From contig NZ_CP061913.1 of assembly GCF_019904175.1 (NCBI RefSeq), forward strand, positions 5,890,001 through 5,954,000: a stretch of 64,000 nucleotides of DNA, in the 5' to 3' direction. Positions within the stretch are counted from its first letter, which is position 1. Each line of letters opens with the position of its first letter. Shown piece after piece: positions 39,302 through 48,346 of the stretch. The notes beneath the pieces were generated by a model. It made no database searches and had not been told where the DNA came from. It saw nothing but the letters and a program-made list of their open reading frames with translations. Source of the stretch: Dactylosporangium vinaceum (GTDB lineage: Bacteria > Actinomycetota > Actinomycetes > Mycobacteriales > Micromonosporaceae). A program made the position numbers and the translations under genes.

Positions 39302-41581
39302 GTGCATGTTGCCGACAGTCACGATCTCATCCAGGTCCACGGGGCCCGCGAGAACAACCTGAAGAACGTCAGCGTCGAGATCCCCAAGCGGCGGCTGACC
39401 GTGTTCACCGGCGTCTCCGGCTCCGGGAAGAGCTCGCTCGTCTTCGGCACGATCGCGGCCGAGTCGCAGCGGCTCATCAACGAGACGTACAGCGCGTTCG
39501 TGCAGGGCTTCATGCCGAGCCAGGCCCGGCCCGACGTCGACCTGCTCGAGGGCCTCACCACGGCGATCATCGTCGACCAGGAGCGGATGGGCGCCAACTC
39601 CCGCTCGACCGTCGGCACGGCCACCGACGCCAACGCCATGCTCCGCATCGTCTTCAGCCGCCTCGGCGAGCCCAGCGCCGGGCCCGCGTTCCACTACAGC
39701 TTCAACGTCCCGGCCGGCGCCTGCCCCCGCTGCGAGGGCATGGGCACCGTCACCGACATCGACCTCGACGAGCTCTTCGACAAGACCAAGTCGCTCAACG
39801 AGGGCGCGATCACCATCCCCGGGTACACCGTCGACGGCTGGCTCGTGCGGATCTTCAGCGCGTCCGGGTTCTTCGACCCCGACAAGCCGATCAAGGACTT
39901 CACCGAGCAGGAGCGGCAGGACTTCCTGTACAAGGAGCCGGTCAAGGTCAAGCTCGAGAACATCAACATGACGTACGAGGGCCTCGTGCCCCGCGTGCAG
40001 AAGTCGTTCCTGCAGAAGGACAAGGAGGCCCTCCAGCCGCACCTGCGCGCGTTCGTCGAGCGGGCCGTCACCTTCACCGCCTGCCCCGAGTGCGGCGGCG
40101 CCCGCCTCAACCGGGCCGCCCTGGCCTCCCGCATCGGCGGCGTCAACATCGCCGACGCGTGCGCCATGCAGATCAGCGACCTCGCCCAGTGGGTCCGCGG
40201 CATCTCCGACCGGTCCGTCGCCCCGCTGCTCGGCACGCTGCAGCGCACCCTCGACTCGTTCGTGGAGATCGGCCTCGGCTACCTCTCCCTGGACCGCCCC
40301 TCCGGCACCCTCTCCGGCGGCGAGGCCCAGCGCACGAAGATGATCCGCCACCTCGGCTCCAGCCTGACCGACGTGTCGTACATCTTCGACGAGCCCACCG
40401 TCGGCCTGCACCCCCACGACATCGAGCGCATGAACGGCCTGCTCAAGCGCCTGCGCGACAAGGGCAACACGGTCCTCGTCGTGGAGCACAAGCCCGAGAC
40501 GATCGCGATCGCCGACCACGTCGTCGACCTCGGCCCGGGCGCGGGGGGCTCCGGCGGCACGGTGTGCTTCGAGGGCACTGTCGAAGGACTTCGCGGCAGT
40601 GGTACCTTGACCGGCCGCCACCTGGACTATCGCGCCCGCCTGAAGCCGTCGTTCCGGCGGGGCAGGGACGTGCTGCCGATTCGCGGGGCCAGCACCCACA
40701 ACCTGCGCAACGTCGACGTGGACATCCCGCTGGGCGTGCTCGTCGTCGTCACCGGTGTGGCCGGCTCGGGGAAGAGCTCGCTGATCCACGGCTCGATTCC
40801 CAAGGGCGCCGGCGTCGTCTCGGTCGACCAGGGTGCCATCCGCGGCTCCCGGCGCAGCAACCCGGCCACCTACACCGGCCTGCTCGAGCCGATCCGCAAG
40901 GCGTTCGGCAAGGCCAACGGCGTGAAGCCGGCCCTGTTCAGCGCCAACTCCGAGGGCGCCTGCCCCACCTGCAACGGCGCCGGCGTGGTGTACACGGACC
41001 TCGCGATGATGGCGGGCGTGGCCACGGTCTGCGAGGAGTGCGAGGGCCGGCGGTTCCAGGCTTCGGTGTTGCAGTACAAGCTCGGCGACCGCAACATCTC
41101 CGAGGTCCTGGCGATGTCGGTCGCGGAGGCCCAGGAGTACTTCGCCTCCGGCGAGTCGCGCCTGCCCGCCGCCCACACCATCCTGTCCCGCCTCGCCGAC
41201 GTGGGCCTCGGGTACATCAGCCTGGGCCAGCCCCTGACGACGCTGTCGGGCGGTGAGCGGCAGCGGCTGAAGCTGGCCATCCACATGGCCGAGAAGGGCG
41301 GCGTCTACGTCCTGGACGAGCCCACGACCGGCCTGCACCTGGCCGACGTGGAGCAGCTGCTCGGCCTGCTGGACCGCCTGGTGACGTCGGGCAAGTCGGT
41401 GATCGTCATCGAGCACCACCTGGCCGTGATGGCCTCCGCCGACTGGATCATCGACATCGGCCCCGGCGCCGGCCACGACGGCGGCACGGTGGTGTTCGAG
41501 GGCACCCCGGCCGACCTGGTCGCCTCGCGCTCGACGCTGACGGGCGAGCACCTGGCCGCGTACGTCGCCGGCACCAGGTAG
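39302..41581 (+). CDS. UvrA-like ABC ATPase (drug-resistance or damage-binding type)
   Basis: 759 residues, about 180 fewer than canonical UvrA. Two ABC modules: Walker A GVSGSGKSS (about 36) with signature LSGGEAQR (about 337), and GVAGSGKSS (about 484) with LSGGERQR (about 649). Four zinc-type pairs are present: CPRCEG, CPECGG, CPTCNG and CEECEG. The UvrB-binding region appears missing, as in UvrA2/DrrC-type proteins that confer resistance to DNA-intercalating drugs. GTG start with AGGGTG. Likely last gene of a TetR - nucleotidyltransferase - UvrA-like unit, then a strong terminator. Confidence 0.9.
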   Translation: MHVADSHDLIQVHGARENNLKNVSVEIPKRRLTVFTGVSGSGKSSLVFGTIAAESQRLINETYSAFVQGFMPSQARPDVDLLEGLTTAIIVDQERMGANSRSTVGTATDANAMLRIVFSRLGEPSAGPAFHYSFNVPAGACPRCEGMGTVTDIDLDELFDKTKSLNEGAITIPGYTVDGWLVRIFSASGFFDPDKPIKDFTEQERQDFLYKEPVKVKLENINMTYEGLVPRVQKSFLQKDKEALQPHLRAFVERAVTFTACPECGGARLNRAALASRIGGVNIADACAMQISDLAQWVRGISDRSVAPLLGTLQRTLDSFVEIGLGYLSLDRPSGTLSGGEAQRTKMIRHLGSSLTDVSYIFDEPTVGLHPHDIERMNGLLKRLRDKGNTVLVVEHKPETIAIADHVVDLGPGAGGSGGTVCFEGTVEGLRGSGTLTGRHLDYRARLKPSFRRGRDVLPIRGASTHNLRNVDVDIPLGVLVVVTGVAGSGKSSLIHGSIPKGAGVVSVDQGAIRGSRRSNPATYTGLLEPIRKAFGKANGVKPALFSANSEGACPTCNGAGVVYTDLAMMAGVATVCEECEGRRFQASVLQYKLGDRNISEVLAMSVAEAQEYFASGESRLPAAHTILSRLADVGLGYISLGQPLTTLSGGERQRLKLAIHMAEKGGVYVLDEPTTGLHLADVEQLLGLLDRLVTSGKSVIVIEHHLAVMASADWIIDIGPGAGHDGGTVVFEGTPADLVASRSTLTGEHLAAYVAGTR

Positions 41582-41630
41582 CCCGCCGGACGGCCACGCG
41601 GCCGCCGATCGGCCGCGTGGCCGGCGGGCT
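41580..41630 (+). terminator. large hairpin terminator after the UvrA-like gene
   Basis: Inner stem CGGCCACGCGGCCG / CGGCCGCGTGGCCG (14 bp with one G-T type mismatch pairable in RNA) extended by AGCCCGCC / GGCGGGCT; it begins inside the stop codon. Confidence 0.75.
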
Positions 41631-41688
41631 GTGGTTTCCGGCTCGGCTTCCTGGTCTGGATCTCGGCCGTCGGGTCTAGCCTGGCGGG

Positions 41689-42504
41689 GTGACTTCGCTT
41701 GACGCCTCATACTTCGACAAGTGGTACGCCGACATGGCGGCCTCGGCCGATCGCGACGCCCTCATCGCCCGGACGCTGGGCGTGCCGGCCGATCTGCGCC
41801 TCCCGGGCGTCCTGACCGGACCGGGCCTGGACGAGGTGACCGCCGCGCTGCACCTGCCGCCGGACGGCCTGCTCCTGGACATCGCCTGCGGCCGCGGCGG
41901 CTACGGCATCGAGGCCGCCCGCCGCACTGGCGCGACCCTGATCGGCGTGGACTTCTCGGCCGTGGCGTTGGACCAGGCCAGACCGCTGGCCGCCGACCGC
42001 CTCCCGGGCCGGGCGACGTTCCAGCTGGGCACCTTGACCGAAACCGGCATCCCGTCTGCGTCGGCCGATGCCGTGATGTGCATCGACGCCATCCAGTTCG
42101 CCACGCCGCCGGCGGCCGGCCTGCGCGAATGCCGCCGCCTCCTCAAGCCCGGCGCCCGCCTGGTCCTGACCACCTGGCAGGCCGTGGACCCCGACGACAA
42201 CCGCGTCCCGGCCCGCATCCGGGCCGTGCACCTCGAGCGGGACCTGACCGAGGCGGGCTTCACGAGCATCACCGTGCACGACCGGCCGGCGTGGCGAGCG
42301 GCCGAACGCTCACTGTGGGAGGCCGCCGTAGCGGTCGAGAACCCCGACCCGGCCGTCCAGTCCCTCCAGGACGAGGGCCGGGCATCACTTGCCAACTTCG
42401 ACCAGATGCACCGAGTCTTCGCGACTGCCACCGCCCCCCTGACGCGACCGACTCCCACTCCAGCGGACCGCCGAAGCCGCCGCCCGCCCGTCCGCCCGCG
42501 ATGA
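41689..42504 (+). CDS. class I SAM-dependent methyltransferase
   Basis: 271 residues: LLLDIACGRGGYGIEAARR (motif I), LIGVDFSAVALDQAR (motif II), then AVMCIDAIQFATPPAAGLRECRRLLKPGARLVLTTW. Substrate unknown. GTG start at 41689 with no ribosome site; TAGCCT at 41679 may be a -10 for a near-leaderless mRNA. The last 25 residues are Pro/Arg/Thr-rich and atypical for the family, perhaps read-through into repeat-like sequence. Confidence 0.85.
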   Translation: MTSLDASYFDKWYADMAASADRDALIARTLGVPADLRLPGVLTGPGLDEVTAALHLPPDGLLLDIACGRGGYGIEAARRTGATLIGVDFSAVALDQARPLAADRLPGRATFQLGTLTETGIPSASADAVMCIDAIQFATPPAAGLRECRRLLKPGARLVLTTWQAVDPDDNRVPARIRAVHLERDLTEAGFTSITVHDRPAWRAAERSLWEAAVAVENPDPAVQSLQDEGRASLANFDQMHRVFATATAPLTRPTPTPADRRSRRPPVRPR

Positions 42505-43098
42505 CGGCGCATCCGGCAGGGGGCAGGGTCATGCCGCATCAACGCGTACCGCATGGGCGTCTCGCGCCTGGACACTACGCGGCCCAGCTCACCCCGTAGT
42601 GCGCCGCACCGCGGAGCCCCGTGCCGCGTCGTCTCGTGCCACGTCGGCTGGAGCCCGTACTTCGCCACCGCCAGCACGGCGTCCTGGATCGTGCCGTGCG
42701 GCCGTGCCCTGCCCTGCCCTGCCTTGCTCTGCTTCGTGCTGTGCTTGCTCGCACCACGTCGGTATGCCCTGCGCTGGCTGGCTAGCGCCGCGCTGGCTTG
42801 CCCTGCCCTGTGTTGGCCTGCGCTGCGCTGCGCTGTGTTGGCCTGCGCTGCGCTGTGTTGGCCTGCGCTGCGCTGTGTTGGCCTGCGCTGCGCGGTTTGG
42901 CTTGCGCCGCGTTGACTTGTGCCGCGTTGACTTGTGCCGCGTTGGCCTTCGCCGGGGTGGTCGGCGCGCGCGTTGACTTGTGCCGCATTTGGCCTTCGCC
43001 GGGTGGCTCGCGCAGAGCGGGCCGGCGCGGGGCCAGGCCCGGCTCGGCGGTCGCGTGCCGCAGGCGTCGGGCGGGTCCGCGGCTTCGAGGTCCGGTGG
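42505..43098. other. 594-bp low-complexity region without a credible gene
   Basis: No frame with normal protein composition was found on either strand. The sequence is dominated by short CTG/GCC-type motifs (ccctg runs near 42715, CGCTG/GCCTG pentamers from 42780, and a repeated CGTTGACTTGTGCCG at 42907-42936). It separates the methyltransferase from the convergent histidine kinase gene. Confidence 0.7.
42811..42895. repeat. 20-bp tandem repeat built from pentamers, 4 copies
   Basis: TGTTGGCCTGCGCTGCGCTG is repeated at 42811 (with one extra CGCTG), 42836, 42856 and 42876 (last pentamer changed to CGCGG). Non-coding; probably slippage-derived. Confidence 0.9.
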
Positions 43099-44184
43099 CT
43101 ACCGGAAGATAACGGTCACCCGGAGGCCACCTCCTTCCCGGGGCGCCGCGTCCAGCTCGGCGCCGTGGGCGCCGGCGATCGCCCGGACGATGGCCAGGCC
43201 GAGACCGTAGCCTTCCGCGCTGGTGCGCACCCGCTGGGTCCCCAGTCGCTGGAACGGCTGGAAGAGTCGCTCCAGGTCCTCCACCGGTACCTCCGGGCCG
43301 GTGTTCTCGACCGTCAGCGTCGGACGGCCTTCGACGATGCCGGTGCTCACGATCAGGCTCCCGCCGTCGACGTTGTGCTTCACGGCGTTGTCGACCAGGT
43401 TCGCGACCAGGCTGTCGATGAGATCCGCGTCGCCGGTCGTCGGCGCCGGGTCGAGGGTGATGTCGACGTACAACCAGTCGTCGTCGCGCCCGTCGATGTG
43501 CCGCATGTCCAGGACGTCCTGCACGATGTCGGCTAGGTCCAGTGGCTCCGCATACTCCACGCCCTGCTCGCCCGTGGCCAGGGAGAGCAGGGAGTCGATG
43601 AGCCGAGCCTGGGCGTCGCCGAGCTTCAGCACCTCCTGGGCGGCCGCCCGCAACTCCTCCGGGGGTGCGGTCCGGTTGGCCAGCGTGACCTGCAGCAGGG
43701 CCCGCTGGGCGGTGAGCGGCGTCCGCAGCTCGTGCGACGCGTTGGCGACGAACCGCCGCTGCGCGGCGAAGCTCGCCTCGAGCCGGCCGAACAGGTCGTC
43801 GAGGGTCTCCGAGAGCTCACCGAACTCGTCACGACGGCCCGTGGGCCCGAGCCGCCGGTGCAGGTTGCTGGCCGAGATGTCGCGCGAGGTGTCGATGATC
43901 AGCCGCAGCGGCCGCAGGAACCGGCCCGCGATCACCCAGCCGAGGACCAGCGCCACGAGGAGCATGACCGCCAGCAGGATCACCGTCAGCGGCATCAGAC
44001 CGCGGCCGGCCTCGATCGTCACGTCGGGCGGCGGACCGTCCTGCGAGCCGACCGGCGCCGACTGTCTCACGCCGAGCATCTGCACCCCGAGCAGGACCGC
44101 ACCGGAGAGCAGGAACGGTCCCGCATAGAGCAGCGTCAACTGCCGGCGCAGCCGGCTGCGTGCGGTGCCGAGTCGAGCCGTCAT
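43099..44184 (-). CDS. membrane sensor histidine kinase
   Basis: 361 residues: a first membrane helix about 17-38, a short extracellular loop of about 30 residues, a second helix about 65-86, HAMP, HisKA with RFVANASHELRTPLTAQ (phospho-His) and a HATPase with NLVDNAVKHN and EGYGLGLAIV. Follows the response regulator gene (103 bases apart) on the same strand. The pair is divergent from an ABC exporter across a large inverted repeat, so the exporter is its likely target. Confidence 0.93.
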   Translation of the reverse strand: MTARLGTARSRLRRQLTLLYAGPFLLSGAVLLGVQMLGVRQSAPVGSQDGPPPDVTIEAGRGLMPLTVILLAVMLLVALVLGWVIAGRFLRPLRLIIDTSRDISASNLHRRLGPTGRRDEFGELSETLDDLFGRLEASFAAQRRFVANASHELRTPLTAQRALLQVTLANRTAPPEELRAAAQEVLKLGDAQARLIDSLLSLATGEQGVEYAEPLDLADIVQDVLDMRHIDGRDDDWLYVDITLDPAPTTGDADLIDSLVANLVDNAVKHNVDGGSLIVSTGIVEGRPTLTVENTGPEVPVEDLERLFQPFQRLGTQRVRTSAEGYGLGLAIVRAIAGAHGAELDAAPREGGGLRVTVIFR

Positions 44185-44287
44185 GGCGCACCCGTTCGTG
44201 TATCGGCGTCACGGGCAGCACTACATCCGACGGTCATGCTGTACGGCCGGCCCTTCGCTGGCCGTGGCGCTGACGATCGCTGCGCGT

Positions 44288-44950
44288 TCATGCCGGACCG
44301 ACCCGGTAGCCGGCCTCGCGGACCGTGTGGATGATGGGCGGGTCGCCGAGGCGGGCCCGCAGCCGGCGGATCGCCGTCTTCACCGCGGTGGTGAACGGGT
44401 CGGCGGCCTCGTCCCACACCCGGTCGAGCAGGGTCTCCGCGGACACCGGCCGCCCACCGGCCTCCATCAGGCACTCCAGCACGCCGAACTCCCTGGGGCT
44501 CAGGTCGAGGCGGTGCCCGCCGCGGTCGGCTGTGCGCCGGGCCGGGTCGAGCGTCAGGTCACCGATCGTCAGCACCGGCGGCAGGATGGTCGTCGGGCGG
44601 CGGGCCAGGGCCCGGATGCGGGCGACGAGCTCGTCGAAGTCGAACGGCTTCCCCAGGTAGTCGTCGGCGCCGATCCCCAGGCCCTCGATCCGGTCGCGGA
44701 CGCCACCGGAGGCGGTCAGCATCAGCACGCGGCTTCCGGACTGCCCCTTCACGATGTGACGGCATACGTCGTCGCCGCTGACGCCGGGCAGGTCGCGGTC
44801 GAGGACGACCACGTCGTACCGGTTCACGGCCAGCCGCTCGAGGGCCTCGACGCCGTCGAGAACAAGGTCGACGGCCAGGCCCTCACGGCGCAGGCCGTTG
44901 GCGACGGTCTGGGCCAGGATCTCGAAATCCTCAACGACGAGCACTCGCAT
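44288..44950 (-). CDS. OmpR-family response regulator
   Basis: 220 residues: receiver domain with acidic pocket LVVEDFE and phospho-acceptor in DVVVLDRDLPG, LTAS and DYLGKPFDFDEL; C-terminal winged helix (LDLSPREFGVLECLMEAGGRPVS, TAIRRLRARLG, VREAGYRVG). ATG at 44950 with AAGGTGG upstream. Probably binds the GGTGTCA repeats in the adjacent divergent region. Confidence 0.93.
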   Translation of the reverse strand: MRVLVVEDFEILAQTVANGLRREGLAVDLVLDGVEALERLAVNRYDVVVLDRDLPGVSGDDVCRHIVKGQSGSRVLMLTASGGVRDRIEGLGIGADDYLGKPFDFDELVARIRALARRPTTILPPVLTIGDLTLDPARRTADRGGHRLDLSPREFGVLECLMEAGGRPVSAETLLDRVWDEAADPFTTAVKTAIRRLRARLGDPPIIHTVREAGYRVGPA

Positions 44951-44971
44951 GCCTCCACCTTGCCAGGCCGA

Positions 44972-45014
44972 AGGTGTCAACCAGGTGTCAGCCGCTGACA
45001 CCTGGTTGACACCT
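44972..45014. promoter_or_regulatory. perfect 20-bp inverted repeat, likely response-regulator operator
   Basis: AGGTGTCAACCAGGTGTCAG (44972-44991) and its exact complement (44995-45014) flank CCG. Each arm holds two GGTGTCA direct repeats about 10-11 bases apart, the usual half-site spacing for OmpR-type dimers, giving four half-sites arranged as two head-to-head dimers between the regulator and transporter start codons (22 bases from each). Confidence 0.85.
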
Positions 45015-45036
45015 GCCGCCGCGTACAACCGAAGCC

Positions 45037-45972
45037 ATGCATGACGCCACGATCACCGTCGAAGGGCTTCGCAAGCGGTTCGGCCCCAGCCTTGCGCTCG
45101 ACGGCATGACGTTCACGGTCCGGCCCGGGCACGTCACCGGGTTCATCGGGCCCAACGGGGCCGGCAAGTCCACCACCATGCGCGTGGTCCTCGGGCTCGA
45201 CGCCGCCGACGCCGGTCAGGCCCTCGTCGGCGGCCGGCCCTACCGGACTCTCACCAGGCCGCTGTGCCACCTCGGATCCCTGCTCGACGCGTCCGCGCTG
45301 CAGCCCGGCCGGAGCGCCCGCAACCACCTGCTCTGGCTCGCGCACTCCCAGGGCCTGCCGTCCCGCCGCGCCGACGAGGTGCTGGAGCTGGCCGGTCTCG
45401 GCGGTGTGGGGCGGCGCCGCGCCGGCGGATACAGCCTCGGCATGCGCCAGCGGCTCGGCATCGCCGCGGCCCTCCTCGGCGACCCGCCGGCCCTGATGCT
45501 CGACGAGCCGTTCAACGGCATGGACCCCGAGGGCATCATCTGGATGCGCACGTTCCTGCGGGACCTCGCTCGCGAGGGCCGAGCAGTGCTGGTCTCCAGC
45601 CACCTGATGAGCGAACTGCAGGGCACCGCGGACCACATCGTCGTCGTGGGCCGCGGCCGGGTCATCGCCGACGCCGGCGTGACGGAGCTGCTGGCCGGCG
45701 CGGCCAATGGAAGGATCACCGTGCGGTCCTCGGCGATCGATCGAGCATTGGGTGTACTTCGGCCGGCAGCGCAATCGGTCACCTCCAACGGCGACGGCAC
45801 GCTCACGGTCACAGGGCCGGCCGCCGAGGATGTCGTCGCGCTGCTCACCGCCGCCCAGGTCCCGTTCTCCGAGGTGGCCGCCCACCGGGCCACCCTCGAG
45901 GACGCCTACCTGGACCTGACCCGCGACGCCGTCGAGTTCCGGTCCGCGGCGACCGGGGAGGGCCGGCGATGA
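45037..45972 (+). CDS. ABC exporter ATPase
   Basis: 311 residues: Walker A GPNGAGKST, signature YSLGMRQR, Walker B ALMLDEP, H-loop SSHLM. The DrrA/BcrA-like class drives ABC-2 exporters of drugs, peptides or lipids. First gene of a three-gene unit; its stop overlaps the next ATG by 4 bases. Confidence 0.94.
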   Translation: MHDATITVEGLRKRFGPSLALDGMTFTVRPGHVTGFIGPNGAGKSTTMRVVLGLDAADAGQALVGGRPYRTLTRPLCHLGSLLDASALQPGRSARNHLLWLAHSQGLPSRRADEVLELAGLGGVGRRRAGGYSLGMRQRLGIAAALLGDPPALMLDEPFNGMDPEGIIWMRTFLRDLAREGRAVLVSSHLMSELQGTADHIVVVGRGRVIADAGVTELLAGAANGRITVRSSAIDRALGVLRPAAQSVTSNGDGTLTVTGPAAEDVVALLTAAQVPFSEVAAHRATLEDAYLDLTRDAVEFRSAATGEGRR

Positions 45973-47513
45973 GCTTCCTGCGGACTCTGCACGCGGAGTG
46001 GACGAAGCTGCGTACCGTGCGCGGCTGGGTGATCGGCCTGCTCGCCGCGGCTTTGGTGATCATTGCGCTCGGCCTCACCCCGAGCCGGGCCGGTTCGTGT
46101 GGTCAGCACGGTCCCGGCTCGGAGTGCACGACGCTGCACGGTCCGGAGGGGCAGGAGGTGACGGACAGCGCCACGTACGTGCACCGGACGCTCACGGGCG
46201 ACGGCAGCATCACCGTCCGGCTGGCCGGCCTGACCGGGCAGCTGCCCACGTTCGACGGGGGGCAGACACGCGAGGGACTGGCGCCCTGGGCGAAGGCCGG
46301 TCTGATGGTCAGGGACGGCACGAGGGCGGGCGCGGCGTACGCGGCGGTGATGCTCACCGGTGAGCACGGCGTGCGGATGCAGTACAACTACGTCCACGAC
46401 ACGGGCGGACCGGCCGGCGCCAAGGTCGAAGCGCAGCCGGTGTGGCTGCGGCTGACCCGCACCGGCGACACGGTCAAGGCCGAGCAGTCGGCGGACGGCG
46501 CCACGTGGGCGGAGGTCGGCACCGCGCGGCTGCCCGGGCTGCCGGCGACCGTCACGGCCGGGATGTTCGCCACGTCACCGCAGTACTCGGAGCTGGTCAA
46601 CGAGTCCGTGGTCCTCAGTGGTATTTCGGGCGGGCCGAGCATCGCCACCGGAGCGTTCGAGCGGCCGGCGACGACTGGGGCGTCGTCGGCGGATTGGGAG
46701 AGCGACGCGGCCGCGGTCGAGCCCGAGAGCGCAGAGCAGCCGAAGGGCGGTGGGACGACCGCGCGCGCTACAGGGCCGCGGACCGGGTTCCAGCAGACCG
46801 CTGACGGGTGGTTGGTGACCGGGTCCGGCGACGTCGGGCCGGCGGTGTCGGGGGCGTCCGGCGGCGGGGTGACGATCAGCCAGACGCTCGTCGGGACCTT
46901 CCTCGGGCTCATGGTCGTCGTGGTCGTCGGGGCGATGTTCGCGGCGGCGGAGTACCGGCGGGGGCTGATCCGCACCACGCTCGCCGCGGTGCCGCGCCGG
47001 GGGCGGGTGCTCGCGGCGAAGGCGCTGGTGCTGGGCGGCGTGACGTTCGGGCTCGGGCTGGCCGCCGCGGCGGTCGTGGTCACCTTCGGGCAGGATGTGC
47101 TGCGGGACAACGGGGTGTACGTGAAGCCGGCCTCTACCCTGACCGAGCTGCGGGTGGCGGCGGGGACGGCGCTGCTGCTCGCCGGGTGCGCGGCGCTCGC
47201 GGCCGGGCTCGGTGTGCTGCTGCGGCGCGGCGTCACCGCGGTGGCGGCGGCGATCGTCGTGGTCGTGCTGCCGTACCTGCTGTCGGTGACGGTGCTGCCG
47301 CTGCGGGCCAGTGCCTGGGTGCTGAGCGTCACGCCGGCCGCCGCGTTCTCGCTGCAGCAGAGCGAGCCGCAGTACGACCAGGTCGACAACATCTACTCGC
47401 CGGCCGACGGGTACTTCCCGCTCAGTGCCTGGGGCGGCCTGGCCGTGCTCGCCGTGTGGGTGGCCGTGGTGCTCGCCGGCGCCGGGTACGTGCAGCGCCG
47501 GAGGGACGCATGA
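45969..47513 (+). CDS. ABC-2 permease with a large extracellular concanavalin A-like (DUF1349-like) insertion
   Basis: 514 residues. After the first membrane helix (about 19-37) comes an extracellular segment of about 270 residues. Its first 190 or so have the beta-sandwich pattern of DUF1349/concanavalin A-like domains: DSATYVHRTLTGDGSITVRL, WAKAGLMVRDGT, PVWLRLTRTGDTVKAEQS, then ADGATWAEVG. A Ser/Thr/Gly-rich linker leads to the remaining five or so helices with the normal ABC-2 layout (AEYRRGLIRTTLAAVPRR). A carbohydrate-binding-type ectodomain on an exporter permease is unusual. Overlaps neighbours by ATGA on both sides. Confidence 0.88.
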   Translation: MSFLRTLHAEWTKLRTVRGWVIGLLAAALVIIALGLTPSRAGSCGQHGPGSECTTLHGPEGQEVTDSATYVHRTLTGDGSITVRLAGLTGQLPTFDGGQTREGLAPWAKAGLMVRDGTRAGAAYAAVMLTGEHGVRMQYNYVHDTGGPAGAKVEAQPVWLRLTRTGDTVKAEQSADGATWAEVGTARLPGLPATVTAGMFATSPQYSELVNESVVLSGISGGPSIATGAFERPATTGASSADWESDAAAVEPESAEQPKGGGTTARATGPRTGFQQTADGWLVTGSGDVGPAVSGASGGGVTISQTLVGTFLGLMVVVVVGAMFAAAEYRRGLIRTTLAAVPRRGRVLAAKALVLGGVTFGLGLAAAAVVVTFGQDVLRDNGVYVKPASTLTELRVAAGTALLLAGCAALAAGLGVLLRRGVTAVAAAIVVVVLPYLLSVTVLPLRASAWVLSVTPAAAFSLQQSEPQYDQVDNIYSPADGYFPLSAWGGLAVLAVWVAVVLAGAGYVQRRRDA

Positions 47514-48301
47514 GCACCGCCGCGGCGGGAAGCACCATGAGCAGCACGGCGCGTGGCGCGGTGCGAGGCCCGATGCGCAGGGCGGTGCATGCCGAGTGGA
47601 CGAAGCTGCGGACCTCGGCGGGGAACTGGTGGCTGCTGCTCGGTGCGGTGGCGGCGACGATCGGGCTCAGCGCGTTCGTGTCCGGGGCGATCTCGTGCGT
47701 CGCGGGGTGTACGGCCGACCTGCCCAAGGTGTCGCTCACCGGTGTGCAGCTCGGGCAGGCCGTGGTCGCGATCCTGGCGGCGATGGTGATCGGGAACGAG
47801 TACGCGACGGGGATGGTGCGGGTCAGCCTCGCGGCGGTGCCGGGGCGGACCCGGCTGTTCGTGGCCAAGGCGGTGGTGCTGCTCGCGACGACCGCTGTCG
47901 CGTCGGTGGTCGGGGTCGCCGGGTCAGTGCTGGCGGGGCGGGTGCTGCTGCCGGCGCATGAGTTCGGGTGGCGGCCGGCGGTCGGGTCCGTGCTGTACCT
48001 CGAGCTGGTCGCGCTGTTGAGCCTCGGGCTGGCGACGGCCGTGCGGAGTCCGGCGGCGGCGGCCGGGATTGTGCTGGCGCTGATGTACGCGTGGCCGATC
48101 GTGGCGCTGGCCGTCGGTGACAAGGCCTGGTCGCGGCGGCTCGATCGGATCGGGCCGATGACCGCCGGTGCCGCTGTCCAGGTCACGAAGGATCTGGCGG
48201 CGCTGCCGATCGGGCCGTGGGCCGGGCTGGGTGTGCTGGCGCTGTGGGCCGTGGCGGCGATGCTGGCCGGCTGGGTCGTCCTGGTCCGGCGGGATGCCTG
48301 A
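47510..48301 (+). CDS. second ABC-2 permease
   Basis: 263 residues with six hydrophobic helices; AEWTKLRTSAGNWWLL and GNEYATGMVRVSLAAVPGRTRLFVAKA match the first permease's core and the ABC-2 membrane domain. It lacks the ectodomain, so the transporter is probably a heterodimer with one decorated subunit. ATGA overlap with the upstream gene. Confidence 0.9.
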   Translation: MSTAAAGSTMSSTARGAVRGPMRRAVHAEWTKLRTSAGNWWLLLGAVAATIGLSAFVSGAISCVAGCTADLPKVSLTGVQLGQAVVAILAAMVIGNEYATGMVRVSLAAVPGRTRLFVAKAVVLLATTAVASVVGVAGSVLAGRVLLPAHEFGWRPAVGSVLYLELVALLSLGLATAVRSPAAAAGIVLALMYAWPIVALAVGDKAWSRRLDRIGPMTAGAAVQVTKDLAALPIGPWAGLGVLALWAVAAMLAGWVVLVRRDA

Positions 48302-48307
48302 GCGCGT

Positions 48308-48346
48308 CCGGACACCAAGCCGCGGCCGCTAGCGCTGGTGGTCCGG
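48308..48346 (+). terminator. hairpin after the ABC exporter operon
   Basis: CCGGACACCA (48308-48317) pairs with TGGTGGTCCGG (48336-48346) with one bulged base, 7 bases past the stop codon. No U-tract. The rest of the gap to 48539 shows no gene. Confidence 0.45.

Noticed and set aside
42589..42988. Cys/Leu/Arg-rich plus-strand frames and an Ala/Gln-rich minus-strand frame
   Set aside because: They are direct translations of the pentamer repeats, without ribosome sites or normal codon pattern.
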